From Bacteroidales bacterium (GTDB lineage Bacteria; Bacteroidota; Bacteroidia; Bacteroidales; Paludibacteraceae), in assembly GCA_012837685.1 (NCBI GenBank), contig DUQS01000045.1, positions 1 to 48,377 of the forward strand: DNA of 48,377 nucleotides. The letters are read 5' to 3'. Positions within the stretch are counted from its first letter, which is position 1. Each line of letters opens with the position of its first letter. Positions 1 to 8,081 of this stretch are shown piece after piece. A program made the position numbers and the translations under genes. The notes under the pieces are model-generated. The model was not told the DNA's origin, made no database searches, and saw only the letters and a list, made by a program, of their open reading frames with translations.

Positions 1-300
1 TCGTCCGACTCCTTCAATGCCGAAACTGTAATCGAACCAGCGATTGGGACGTGTCAGTTCTTTGCCGAAATAAAGGCTGAGATTGCCACTGAACGGTTGT
101 TCTGAAACGCTTCCGAAACGGTCGCTTGTAAACCAAAACGGTGCATACGTGCCCGAAGCGGCAACGGTTTGCATTTCGCCACCATAGAGCAGCGTGTCTC
201 GGCGCAAGTCGGCAGAGTCCATTGGCAAGGGGCACGGTTTCCATGCGAAGGTCGGCAATGCAACAAGTCCGAATAGCGCTCCTATGAGTATTTTAGTCAA
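1..300 (-). CDS. Wzi-like capsule assembly outer membrane protein (N-terminal part, cut by window edge)
   Basis: The minus strand reads open from 300 to the window edge, about 100 residues. It begins with a signal peptide (LTKILIGALFGLVALPTFA) and continues with ASGTYAPFWFTSDRFGSVSE and SGNLSLYFGKELTRPNRWFD. The pattern 'ASG-x-x-APFW-x-x-S-(D/N)R-(F/Y)G' near the mature N-terminus is typical of the Bacteroidetes Wzi-like family of outer membrane beta-barrels; the Wzi name comes from capsule attachment in enterobacteria. The only start placed before the signal peptide is TTG at 300-298. It overlaps the TGA stop of the kelch gene (299-297) in a TTGA arrangement, so the two are probably translationally coupled. 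The rest of the gene lies outside the window. The exact role in Bacteroidetes is not established by sequence alone. Confidence 0.75.
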   Translation of the reverse strand, partial: MTKILIGALFGLVALPTFAWKPCPLPMDSADLRRDTLLYGGEMQTVAASGTYAPFWFTSDRFGSVSEQPFSGNLSLYFGKELTRPNRWFDYSFGIEGVGR

Positions 301-1274
301 TCGTTCCAACTGTAAATGTCGTTTAAAATTTTGCCGTTTGCATCTTCGCCTAAACCAAAATAACCTTTGCCGCTGATGGTGAAAGTAACCATATTTTCGC
401 GACCGCCTTGTGGTAAGTGTCCGACGAGCAGCCATTTATTGCGCGCAATGTCGTATTCTAACATATCGTCGAATAAAAATCCCGTTGTTAGTGAACCTCC
501 GAAATAGCGTCCGCCCAATACAAAAACACGTCCGTTGAGCATTTGCGAAGCAGCAAATTCGCGTCCTTTGCCCGGAATGTCTGCCAATCGTCTCCATTTG
601 TTTGATAGCGGCAAGTATTCCCACCAATCGTTCATGCTGGTTGTGTTGTAACCCGTTCCGGCAAAACAATGCGTGCCGTCGGAACATCCTGTAGCTCCGC
701 CTCTTGCGGGGAAATACGCATGGTCGCACTTTTTCCAAGTGTCAGAATTTGTGTCGTATTTGTGAACTTCGGAAGTAAAATATGAGAAAAATCCGCATGC
801 GGTATAGAAGTAATATCCATGAGCGAAAGAAATCGCCACATTGCTGTTTTTCGATGGAAAATCGGCACAGCGTTCCCATGTGTCGGTGTCCGGCGTATAT
901 TTCCAAAAATCGCGCAGGTAGCACGAATCTTGGTAAACGTGTCCATTGAAGCCTAAACCGATGTAAACCTGATTATTAATAACTTGTGCTACTGCTTTTA
1001 CTCGTCCTTTAAACGGTACGTCGTTGAGTTGTGTCCACGTGTCTGCTTGCGCATCGTAACGCCAAAGGTCGTTGAGATAAACACCGTTTTCGTCACGTCC
1101 GCACGTTACGTAGGCATTGTCTTTTACCACGAAACTTGTTGCCGATGCACGCCCTATAGGTAATGCAGCTTTCGGAGTAAATTGCATGGGAATTTTTGGC
1201 TCTTCAAAGCCATTGCAACCCCAAAGTTGCACTATCAATACAATATTGCCGATGTAGATAAAAAATTTGTGCAT
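297..1274 (-). CDS. Kelch-repeat lipoprotein
   Basis: A lipoprotein with a beta-propeller made of kelch repeats. The start chosen (1274, MHKFFIYIGNIVLIVQLWGC) gives a signal peptide ending in a lipobox Cys. An ATG at 1286 would add four residues; longer versions would place the start upstream of the promoter's -7 element (1308-1315). Repeats of about 50 residues with the kelch signature follow: 'NDLWRYDAQADTWTQL', 'RDFWKYTPDTDTWERC', 'SEVHKYDTNSDTWKKC', 'NDWWEYLPLSNKWRRL' and 'DDMLEYDIARNKWLLV'. Five or six blades can be counted. The product probably sits on the outer membrane or faces the periplasm. It is the first gene of a two-gene unit with the Wzi-like protein. The ligand is unknown. Confidence 0.85.
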   Translation of the reverse strand: MHKFFIYIGNIVLIVQLWGCNGFEEPKIPMQFTPKAALPIGRASATSFVVKDNAYVTCGRDENGVYLNDLWRYDAQADTWTQLNDVPFKGRVKAVAQVINNQVYIGLGFNGHVYQDSCYLRDFWKYTPDTDTWERCADFPSKNSNVAISFAHGYYFYTACGFFSYFTSEVHKYDTNSDTWKKCDHAYFPARGGATGCSDGTHCFAGTGYNTTSMNDWWEYLPLSNKWRRLADIPGKGREFAASQMLNGRVFVLGGRYFGGSLTTGFLFDDMLEYDIARNKWLLVGHLPQGGRENMVTFTISGKGYFGLGEDANGKILNDIYSWND

Positions 1275-1307
1275 TGAACAACTCATGTTTTTGGACACTT
1301 TAACTTG

Positions 1308-1315
1308 CAAAGGTA
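1308..1315 (-). promoter_or_regulatory. Bacteroidetes -7 element for the kelch/Wzi unit
   Basis: On the minus strand this reads TACCTTTG, an exact match to TAnnTTTG, about 34 bases before the ATG at 1274. No clear TTTG -33 box is seen at the usual distance, so the assignment rests on the -7 box and position. Confidence 0.5.
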
Positions 1316-1408
1316 ACAGATTTTTCCGAATGTTTGCATTGAACACTTTTTATTTAACGCCAAAAGTGGATGAAATAAATAAAACGACTGTATCTGAAAA
1401 AAAATATG

Positions 1409-1416
1409 TAATTTTG
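1409..1416 (+). promoter_or_regulatory. Bacteroidetes -7 element for proA
   Basis: TAATTTTG matches TAnnTTTG and ends 19 bases before the proA ATG. It lies divergent from the kelch promoter, within the 160-base intergenic space. No convincing -33 box is visible. Confidence 0.5.
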
Positions 1417-1435
1417 TAACTTTAAACTTATCATT

Positions 1436-2683
1436 ATGAAATTGACTGCTGTTTTTGAAAAATCGCAAGTGGCGGCGCGTGCATTGAACATGACATCAGA
1501 TGCCGCAATTAACCAAGTTTTGGCTGATTTGGCTGATTTGACCGAAGCGCGTGCTGCTTCAATTTTGGCTGCCAATAAAGAAGATTTGGCTCGTATGGAT
1601 ATTGCTAATCCGAAATACGACCGACTGAAATTAACCGAACAACGCATTGCCGACATTGCATCCGATATACGCAATGTGGCTAATTTGCCATCGCCGCTGG
1701 GACGGATTTTGTCGCAAACGACGCGCCCGAACGGTATGGAACTGACAAAAATAGCTGTTCCTTTCGGCGTTATTGGTATTATTTACGAAGCACGCCCGAA
1801 TGTTGGTTTTGACGTGTTTTCGTTGTGCTTGAAGTCGGGAAATGCCTGTATTTTAAAAGGCGGTAGCGATGCGGCGTGTTCTAACGAAGCCATTGTGAAA
1901 GTAATTCACGAAGCATTGCGCAAAAATGCGATGGACGAAAATATAGTAACGCTATTGCCAAACGGTCACGATGCCACGGCAGCGTTGTTGAATGCAGTCG
2001 GTTTTATTGATTTGATTATTCCGCGCGGTGGCAAACAACTGATTAATTTTGTGCGCGACAATGCTAAAATTCCTGTTATTGAAACCGGTGCGGGAATTTG
2101 CCATACCTATTTTGATGAGTTCGGCGATTTGGCGAAAGGCGTAGCTCTTGTTAATAACGCCAAAACTCGCAGAGTAAGCGTTTGCAATGCACTCGATTGT
2201 CTGGTTATTCACGAAAAACGTTTGTGCGATTTGCCGCAATTGTGTAATAAATTGGCAGAAAGTAATGTTATTATTTATGCTGATACAGAGGCTTTTAATG
2301 TTTTAAAAGGAAATTATCCTGCGGAATTGCTGCAACCGGCTACGCCTGAACATTTCGGCACGGAATTTTTAGACTACAAAATGGCTATAAAAACAGTGCA
2401 CGATTTTGCGGAAGCATTGCACCACATTGCACGTTTCAGTTCCAAACACAGCGAGTGCATCGTGAGCGAAAATGCCGAACGCTTGGCGCAATTCAATCAA
2501 GCAGTCGATGCGGCGTGCGTTTATAACAATGTATCAACAGCTTTTACCGATGGTGCACAGTTCGGATTGGGTGCAGAAATAGGCATCAGCACGCAGAAAT
2601 TGCATGCACGCGGTCCAATGGCTCTCGAAGAGCTGACTACCTATAAATGGATTGTGCGCGGAGGCGGACAAACTCGCAAATAA
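1436..2683 (+). CDS. proA: Gamma-glutamyl phosphate reductase
   Basis: Catalyses the NADPH-dependent reduction of gamma-glutamyl phosphate to glutamate semialdehyde, the second step of proline synthesis, in the cytosol. The 415-residue length is normal. Family landmarks are visible: '[16 protein letters not shown]' (NADPH domain), '[15 protein letters not shown]', '[13 protein letters not shown]', and the catalytic cysteine region '[18 protein letters not shown]' with Cys at about residue 250. The end '[22 protein letters not shown]' is the standard ProA terminus. No proB (glutamate 5-kinase) is adjacent on the right, and the left neighbour is divergent, so proB must lie elsewhere. The permease gene follows 11 bases downstream on the same strand. 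Confidence 0.97.
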   Translation: MKLTAVFEKSQVAARALNMTSDAAINQVLADLADLTEARAASILAANKEDLARMDIANPKYDRLKLTEQRIADIASDIRNVANLPSPLGRILSQTTRPNGMELTKIAVPFGVIGIIYEARPNVGFDVFSLCLKSGNACILKGGSDAACSNEAIVKVIHEALRKNAMDENIVTLLPNGHDATAALLNAVGFIDLIIPRGGKQLINFVRDNAKIPVIETGAGICHTYFDEFGDLAKGVALVNNAKTRRVSVCNALDCLVIHEKRLCDLPQLCNKLAESNVIIYADTEAFNVLKGNYPAELLQPATPEHFGTEFLDYKMAIKTVHDFAEALHHIARFSSKHSECIVSENAERLAQFNQAVDAACVYNNVSTAFTDGAQFGLGAEIGISTQKLHARGPMALEELTTYKWIVRGGGQTRK

Positions 2684-2694
2684 AAACTGTAATT

Positions 2695-3957
2695 ATGGGA
2701 AAAATCGGACTAATCATCCGTCAGGAATATAAAAATCGTGTAGCAAAAAAATCTTTTTTGCTGCTGACTTTCCTTATGCCGCTGCTGTTTGTGCTGTTGC
2801 TGTTGGTGCCGATGTGGTTGTCGCTCATCGAAAGCGGTAAAAAATATAACGTGGCGGTTGTCGATTGGTCGGGATGCTATTCAGCCGTTTTTCTCGATAC
2901 CGAAAAATATCTGTTTGACGAAGCAACTGCTCCGTTGGACAGTTTTCGCACTAATTCAGAAAGTTCAGGCTATGATGCAATTGTAGTCATTTCGGGTGAT
3001 TTGCGCAATGCCGATGCTTCGGTAACAATTTATTCGGAACAACAAGTAGATTTGGAACTGAAGCAATACATACAAAAAGCTTTGGAAAAACAGGTGCGCG
3101 AAGATAAACTTGCGTCATTTAATATTCCTGATATTGAAAGCGTTATGTCGATATTGAACACGGAAGTTTCCGTAGAAACCGTAAAATGGAACAGCGACGG
3201 CTCGGAAACATTATCTTCTTCCGAAATTGCTCTTGTTGTTGGCATGTTAGCCACAATGCTTATCTATATGTTTATTTTTGTGTATGGCGCACAAGTGATG
3301 AATAGTGTAGTGCAGGAAAAAGTAAATCGTATAGTGGAAGTGATGGTGTGCAGCGTTAAACCTTTTGAGTTGATGATGGGTAAAATTATCAGTATCGCTT
3401 TGGTGGGTCTTACGCAGTTTGCCATTTGGATTGTTTTGACACTTGTTTTCTTTTTAATATTTGGGCAGCCGCTTTCGTTTCAGGCTGAAGTAACTTCGAC
3501 AAGCGATTTCAGTGCCGTTTATTCTATGTTGATGTCTATCAATTGGATAGAAATGTTGGTGTGTTTTGTGGCTTATTTTATTGGCGGTTATCTGCTTTAT
3601 GCGTCAATTTTTGCAGCTATCGGTTCGGCGGTCGATAACGAAACCGACACGCAACAATTCATGCTGCCCATTACCATTCCTATTTTGTTTGCCATGTATG
3701 CGGCTATTTATAGTGCGCAAAACCCCGATGGTCCTTTGGCGTTTTGGTGTTCGATGATTCCGTTTACTTCGCCCATTGTGATGATGGTAAGGTTGCCGTT
3801 CGGTGTGCTGTTGTGGGAAAAAATTGTTTCTTTGGTGATTTTGTTTGCTTCGTTTGTTGCTACCACGTGGCTATCGGCAAAAATTTATCGTACGGGCATT
3901 TTGATGTACGGCAAAAAAATATCGTGGCGCGAATTGTGGAAATGGCTGAAGGCGTAA
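2695..3957 (+). CDS. ABC-2 type transporter permease (NatB-like)
   Basis: Membrane subunit of an ABC exporter of the ABC-2/NatB type. The start chosen is ATG 2695 (MGKIGLIIRQEYKNRVAKKSF), because earlier in-frame starts lie inside proA. The order is: a short cytosolic N-terminus 'RQEYKNRVAKKSFLLLTFLMPLLF' leading into TM1; a large extracytoplasmic domain of about 150 residues; then a cluster of five or so TM segments starting at 'LVVGMLATMLIYMFIFVYGAQVMNSV'. The signature 'VVQEKVNRIVEVMVCSVKPFELMMGKI' is characteristic of this permease family. An ATP-binding partner is normally encoded next to such permeases, but none is adjacent here (proA upstream, a dipeptidase downstream). Substrate unknown. 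Confidence 0.9.
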   Translation: MGKIGLIIRQEYKNRVAKKSFLLLTFLMPLLFVLLLLVPMWLSLIESGKKYNVAVVDWSGCYSAVFLDTEKYLFDEATAPLDSFRTNSESSGYDAIVVISGDLRNADASVTIYSEQQVDLELKQYIQKALEKQVREDKLASFNIPDIESVMSILNTEVSVETVKWNSDGSETLSSSEIALVVGMLATMLIYMFIFVYGAQVMNSVVQEKVNRIVEVMVCSVKPFELMMGKIISIALVGLTQFAIWIVLTLVFFLIFGQPLSFQAEVTSTSDFSAVYSMLMSINWIEMLVCFVAYFIGGYLLYASIFAAIGSAVDNETDTQQFMLPITIPILFAMYAAIYSAQNPDGPLAFWCSMIPFTSPIVMMVRLPFGVLLWEKIVSLVILFASFVATTWLSAKIYRTGILMYGKKISWRELWKWLKA

Positions 3958-3981
3958 CATTTTATAAATAAAACTTTTGCT

Positions 3982-5019
3982 ATGTGTGATAGCGTATCCG
4001 ATAAAAAACCATTTACAGAACAGGCGAAATTGTTCGCTACGGCGCAAGCTTTGCACACAAAATTGTTGGTAGTCGATTCGCATTGCGATACGCCCATGTG
4101 TTTTTTCGACGGTATTGATTTGGGTAAGCGCGAAAAGAGAGTAAAAGTTGATTTCAGAAAGATGGAAGATGGCGAAATAGATGCCATCTTTATGGCAACT
4201 TACATTGAGCAGGGCGGATTGGACGAAGCGTCCACTCGTTTGGCTACTGAAAAGGCGTTCGACACCATTGCAAAAATAAAAATGCAAATCGCACGAAATT
4301 CGGCGCAAGTAGAGCAAGCAACGACAGCGCAACAGATAATAGATATTAAAAAAGTAGGTAAGCGCGCAGTAGTTCTTGCACTCGAAAACGGTTATGCGCT
4401 TGGCACTGATTTAGCCAATATAGAACGTTTTTTTGACGAAGGCGTGCGTTATATTACACTTTGCCACAATGGCGACAATGCCATTTGCGATTCGGCTGTA
4501 GGATGCAATACGCATGGTGGTTTGAGCAATTATGGCAGGCAAGTGGTGAAGGAGATGAACCGTTTGGGAATGATGGTAGATTTGTCGCATGCCAATGAAA
4601 AAAGCTTTTTCGATGCGGCAGAAGTATCGACTAAACCGCTCATTTTTTCACATTCTTCGGCGTATTCATTGTGTGCTCATCCGCGCAATGTTACCGATGC
4701 GCAGTTGCGATTGCTGGCTGAAATGGGCGGCGTGTGCCAAGTCTGTCTCTATCCGCTGTTTCTCAACGGTACGGAGGAGGCGACCGTAAGCGATGCAGTT
4801 GACCATATTGACTATATTGTCAATATGATTGGCATCGATTTTGTAGGGATTGGTTCAGACTTCGATGGTGGCGGCGGTATCTGTGGCTTTCAAACAAGTG
4901 CCGAAGCGATGGCAATGACAGTAGAACTGCTTCGCAGAGGCTATGCGCACGACGATATTGCCAAAATTTGGGGTGGCAACCTGATGAGAGTAATGAAAAA
5001 AGTGGAAAATAAAAAGTGA
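3982..5019 (+). CDS. Membrane dipeptidase, peptidase family M19
   Basis: A zinc-dependent dipeptidase of the renal dipeptidase (M19) family, which hydrolyses dipeptides, often with relaxed stereospecificity. Key motifs: 'VDSHCDTP' with the HxD metal ligands (about His34, Asp36); 'ALENGYALG' with the bridging Glu; 'YITLCHNGDNAICDS'; 'MMVDLSHANEKSFFD' and 'PLIFSHSSAYSLCAHPRN' with the later His ligands; and 'VGIGSDFDGGGG' near the C-terminus. It is 345 residues long, usual for the family. No signal peptide is apparent, so the enzyme is probably cytosolic. It starts 24 bases after the ABC permease. Peptide turnover is the likely role; the natural substrate cannot be read from sequence. Confidence 0.93.
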   Translation: MCDSVSDKKPFTEQAKLFATAQALHTKLLVVDSHCDTPMCFFDGIDLGKREKRVKVDFRKMEDGEIDAIFMATYIEQGGLDEASTRLATEKAFDTIAKIKMQIARNSAQVEQATTAQQIIDIKKVGKRAVVLALENGYALGTDLANIERFFDEGVRYITLCHNGDNAICDSAVGCNTHGGLSNYGRQVVKEMNRLGMMVDLSHANEKSFFDAAEVSTKPLIFSHSSAYSLCAHPRNVTDAQLRLLAEMGGVCQVCLYPLFLNGTEEATVSDAVDHIDYIVNMIGIDFVGIGSDFDGGGGICGFQTSAEAMAMTVELLRRGYAHDDIAKIWGGNLMRVMKKVENKK

Positions 5020-5061
5020 TTTTTTTTCTTGTTTTTATAATAATTCGATAATTCAGAAATA

Positions 5062-5568
5062 ATGAAAATAACGATGAAACAAAAATTTTATGTGCGAATA
5101 TTGGCAATTGTAGCGTTGTCCGTTTTTGCAATGCCGTTTTTTGCCAATGCGCAATCCAAACAGCAGGTTGTTGTGGGCGAAACAAATTTGTTCGAAGAAT
5201 TGGCAAAACCGGATAGTGTTACGGGCGCAACTGTGGAGGTTTTCCAAAATGCGCAGTTAGAGCACCGCATTCTTCGCCAAAAAGCGCAGTCGATGATGAT
5301 AACGCAGCGGGGCTATCGTGTGCAGGTTTTTTCCAGCAACAATAGTCAATCTGCACGCGAACAGGCTTTTAAAGTGGAAAAAAATCTTTTGGAAAAATTG
5401 CCTAATCTTGAAGTGTACGTTACTTACAGCGCCCCGTTTTGGAAAGTGCGCATCGGCAATTGTGTTACGCACGAAGAAGCGCAACTGCTGAAAGAGTCCA
5501 TGATAGGTGAATTTCCTGAATATCAAACGGAAATGTACATCGTTCCCGATAGAATAATCCTTAAATAA
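5062..5568 (+). CDS. Exported SPOR-domain protein
   Basis: A 168-residue protein with an N-terminal signal peptide ending 'MPFFANAQS', so it is exported to the periplasm. A second ATG at 5074 ([16 protein letters not shown]) is an equally good start. The C-terminal half, from about residue 90, has SPOR features: '[20 protein letters not shown]', a middle '[19 protein letters not shown]', and a final strand/helix '[20 protein letters not shown]'. SPOR domains bind glycan strands lacking stem peptides, at septa or remodelling sites. It has no lipobox. It sits 7 bases before folE and is probably co-transcribed. Confidence 0.85.
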   Translation: MKITMKQKFYVRILAIVALSVFAMPFFANAQSKQQVVVGETNLFEELAKPDSVTGATVEVFQNAQLEHRILRQKAQSMMITQRGYRVQVFSSNNSQSAREQAFKVEKNLLEKLPNLEVYVTYSAPFWKVRIGNCVTHEEAQLLKESMIGEFPEYQTEMYIVPDRIILK

Positions 5569-5575
5569 AAATAGT

Positions 5576-6172
5576 ATGAACGAATTATTTGAGACCGGCG
5601 TGCCAAAAACAGCAGCAACCGATGAAATTGCAAAACATTACAAAGAAATTATCCGTTTATTGGGAGAAAATGTTACCCGCGAAGGTTTGCTTAAAACGCC
5701 GAAACGCGTTGCTTTTGCCATGCAATTTATGACGCAAGGTTACAGCATGAATCCCGAAGAGGTGTTGCGTTCGGCACTATTTGAGGAGGAGAAATACCAA
5801 CAAATGGTTATTGTGAAGGATATTGACTTTTTTTCGATGTGCGAGCATCACATGTTGCCGTTTTTCGGGAAAGCACACGTTGCCTACATTCCCAACAAAC
5901 ATCTTACCGGTTTGAGTAAAATTGCTCGCGTGGTGGATATTTTTGCTCACCGATTGCAAATTCAGGAGCGATTGACCACCGAGATAAAGGACTGCATCCA
6001 AAAAACGCTCAATCCGATGGGCGTAATGGTGGTGATTGAGGCACAACACATGTGTATGCAAATGCGCGGCGTTCAAAAACAACATTCCGTAACTACTACT
6101 TCCGATTTTACGGGCGTATTCCAAAGTGCCATTACACGCGAGGAATTTATGAACCTTATTAAGCAAAAATAG
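5576..6172 (+). CDS. folE: GTP cyclohydrolase I
   Basis: Converts GTP to 7,8-dihydroneopterin triphosphate, the first step of tetrahydrofolate synthesis. The protein is 198 residues, normal for FolE type IA. The zinc site is intact: '[17 protein letters not shown]' supplies Cys89 and His92, and '[15 protein letters not shown]' supplies Cys160. Other signatures are '[19 protein letters not shown]' and the C-terminal 'TSDFTGVF'. The upstream SPOR gene ends 7 bases earlier. folK, from the same pathway, is at 37736-38236 but in a different transcription unit. Confidence 0.97.
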   Translation: MNELFETGVPKTAATDEIAKHYKEIIRLLGENVTREGLLKTPKRVAFAMQFMTQGYSMNPEEVLRSALFEEEKYQQMVIVKDIDFFSMCEHHMLPFFGKAHVAYIPNKHLTGLSKIARVVDIFAHRLQIQERLTTEIKDCIQKTLNPMGVMVVIEAQHMCMQMRGVQKQHSVTTTSDFTGVFQSAITREEFMNLIKQK

Positions 6173-6356
6173 GCGAAAAAAGTGTCAGAAAAAGACAAAA
6201 GTATTGACAAATTTACGGATTGACAATTTTTTTGCACGTTATTTTGTGCAATAGCGTAAATTGTAATTGTTTCCACGCACAATTTTCATATTTTTATACT
6301 TTCAATCTTTCTCTATTTTTTATTGCCGACGATTTTTCTGTTTGCGAAAAAAGAGT

Positions 6357-6364
6357 TACTTTTG
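6357..6364 (+). promoter_or_regulatory. Bacteroidetes -7 element before the SpmA/SpmB-like gene
   Basis: TACTTTTG matches TAnnTTTG, 31 bases before the ATG at 6395. It is the best promoter candidate in the 222-base gap 6173-6394, which is otherwise AT-rich and shows no gene. A TTTG at 6341-6344 is only 12 bases upstream, too close for a standard -33 box. Confidence 0.4.
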
Positions 6365-6394
6365 TTGTTTGTTTAGCAACAAAGTCCGCGTTTT

Positions 6395-7627
6395 ATGGTG
6401 TTGAACTACATTTGGATAGGTTTTGTACTGATAGCCATTGTCGTAGCTATGGTTGCGGCGTTTGTTACAGGCAGTGCCGACCCGTTAACAGCCGTGATGA
6501 ACGCTACATTCGATTCCGCAAAAACGGGTTTTGAAATATCGTTGGGCTTGACAGGCGTATTGTCGTTGTGGTTGGGCATTATGAAAATAGGCGAAAAAGG
6601 TGGCGTTGTCAATGCTATGTCGCGTTTAGTTGCACCGTTTTTCTGTAAAATTTTCCCCGAAGTGCCCAAAAATCATCCTGCCATGGGGTCGATGTTTATG
6701 AATATGTCGGCTAATATGTTGGGACTTGACAATGCTGCCACACCGTTGGGTCTCAAGGCAATGCACGAACTTCAGGAGCTGAATCCGAAAAAGGACACGG
6801 CTACCAATCCGATGATTATGTTCCTTGTGCTCAACACTTCGGGATTGGTTATAGTGCCCATTTCTATTATGGTTTATAGGGCGCAGTTGGGTGCCGCCAA
6901 TCCGAGCGATGTGTTTCTTCCGATACTTTTGGCTACTTATTTTGCTACATTGGCGGGTTTGATAGCCGTTTCCGTTGCCCAAAAAATAAACCTTTTCCAA
7001 AAAACAATTTTACTGACACTTTTGGGGCTGACGTTGTTGATTGTGGGCGTCATTGTTCTGTTTTCGCAGCTCTCGAAAGAGGAAATACAGTTTTATTCTG
7101 CGTTTGTTGCCAATTTCTTGCTATTGTCCATCATTGCGCTTTTTCTTATTTCCGGAATACGTAAGAAAATCAATGTTTATGAAGCGTTTATTGAAGGAGC
7201 AAAAGAAGGATTTAAGGTTGCCGTAGGAATAATACCGTACTTGGTTGCCATTTTGGTGGGTATTGGTATGTTTAGAGCTTCCGGTGCAATGGATTTTGTG
7301 GTTGTAGGCATCGAAAAAGTGTTTGCATGGGCAGGTTTTAATACCGATTTTGTTGGTGCGTTGCCTACGGCTTTGATGAAACCGCTCAGTGGCAGCGGGT
7401 CGCGCGGCATGATGATAGATGCAATGAAAATGTATGGTGCCGATTCGTTTGTCGGTCGCCTTTCGTGTTTGGTGCAAGGTTCCACCGATACTACGTTTTA
7501 CATTTTGGCAGTCTATTTCGGCTCTGTCGGCATTAGCAAAATGCGCCATGCTGTGGTGTGCGGACTTATAGCCGATTTTGTGGGAGCGTTTGCCGCCATT
7601 TGTATCGGTTATTTATTCTTTCATTGA
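6395..7627 (+). CDS. SpmA/SpmB-like nucleoside-recognition (Gate) domain membrane protein
   Basis: A 410-residue polytopic membrane protein that fuses two Gate domains encoded separately as spmA and spmB in Firmicutes. The N-terminal half resembles SpmA: 'LGLTGVLSLWLGIMKIGEKG', 'NMSANMLGLDNAATPLGLKA' and 'NPMIMFLVLNTSGLVIVP'. The C-terminal half resembles SpmB: 'GAKEGFKVAVGIIPYLVAIL', 'LPTALMKPLSGSGSRGMMID' and 'GSTDTTFYILAVYFGSVG'. SpmA/B names come from spore core dehydration, but this organism is not a spore former. The fused form occurs in many Bacteroidetes and may transport a small solute. Substrate unknown. ybeY follows 14 bases downstream. Confidence 0.88.
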   Translation: MVLNYIWIGFVLIAIVVAMVAAFVTGSADPLTAVMNATFDSAKTGFEISLGLTGVLSLWLGIMKIGEKGGVVNAMSRLVAPFFCKIFPEVPKNHPAMGSMFMNMSANMLGLDNAATPLGLKAMHELQELNPKKDTATNPMIMFLVLNTSGLVIVPISIMVYRAQLGAANPSDVFLPILLATYFATLAGLIAVSVAQKINLFQKTILLTLLGLTLLIVGVIVLFSQLSKEEIQFYSAFVANFLLLSIIALFLISGIRKKINVYEAFIEGAKEGFKVAVGIIPYLVAILVGIGMFRASGAMDFVVVGIEKVFAWAGFNTDFVGALPTALMKPLSGSGSRGMMIDAMKMYGADSFVGRLSCLVQGSTDTTFYILAVYFGSVGISKMRHAVVCGLIADFVGAFAAICIGYLFFH

Positions 7628-7641
7628 GAAAACGAAAAAGT

Positions 7642-8058
7642 ATGATTTCATACATTACGGAAAATGTTAAAGTACCCAAGTTGGAGCGGCGCAAAATTAA
7701 TGCGTGGATAAAATCGGTGGCAGCCGGCTACGGTAAGAAAATTGGCGAAATAGCCTATATTTTTTGCGATGATGCTAAAATTTTAGAAATAAATCGTACC
7801 TATTTGCAACACGATTACTATACCGATATTATCACTTTCGACTATTGCGAGGGCGATACGTTGCATGGCGACATTTTCATCAGTCTTGATATGGTGCGTT
7901 TCAATGCACAAAAATTTGGTGTCGATTTCGATAATGAGCTTCATCGCGTTCTTATTCATGGCATTTTGCACTTGTGCGGACAAGATGACAAAGCCCCAAA
8001 AGCAAAGGCACTAATGACGGAAAAAGAAAATTTAGCATTGGCGATGCTGAAAAAATAA
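7642..8058 (+). CDS. ybeY: Endoribonuclease YbeY (16S rRNA maturation)
   Basis: A single-strand-specific RNase that acts in 16S rRNA 3' end processing and ribosome quality control. The start at 7642 (MISYITENVKVPKLERRKIN) gives 138 residues; upstream in-frame starts would run into the preceding gene. Family motifs: 'EINRTYLQHDYYTDIITFDY', 'LHGDIFISLDMVRFNAQKFG', and the metal site 'HRVLIHGILHLCGQDDKAPK'. The usual site is HGxLHLxGxxH with three His ligands; here the third is Asp. From memory, Bacteroidetes homologues often carry Asp at this place, so this is probably lineage variation rather than inactivation. Confidence 0.93.
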   Translation: MISYITENVKVPKLERRKINAWIKSVAAGYGKKIGEIAYIFCDDAKILEINRTYLQHDYYTDIITFDYCEGDTLHGDIFISLDMVRFNAQKFGVDFDNELHRVLIHGILHLCGQDDKAPKAKALMTEKENLALAMLKK

Positions 8059-8081
8059 AATACTAAGTTCAACAGTTTTAT

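Noticed and set aside
297-1346. Longer kelch protein beginning at 1346
   Set aside because: The extra N-terminal residues precede the signal peptide and lie upstream of the -7 element at 1308-1315, so they would not be transcribed.
6173-6394. Possible small gene or riboswitch in the 222-base gap between folE and the SpmA/SpmB-like gene
   Set aside because: Only AT-rich sequence with stop codons and one -7 element. The frames through it are overlaps with the next gene; no conserved fold or paired stems stand out.
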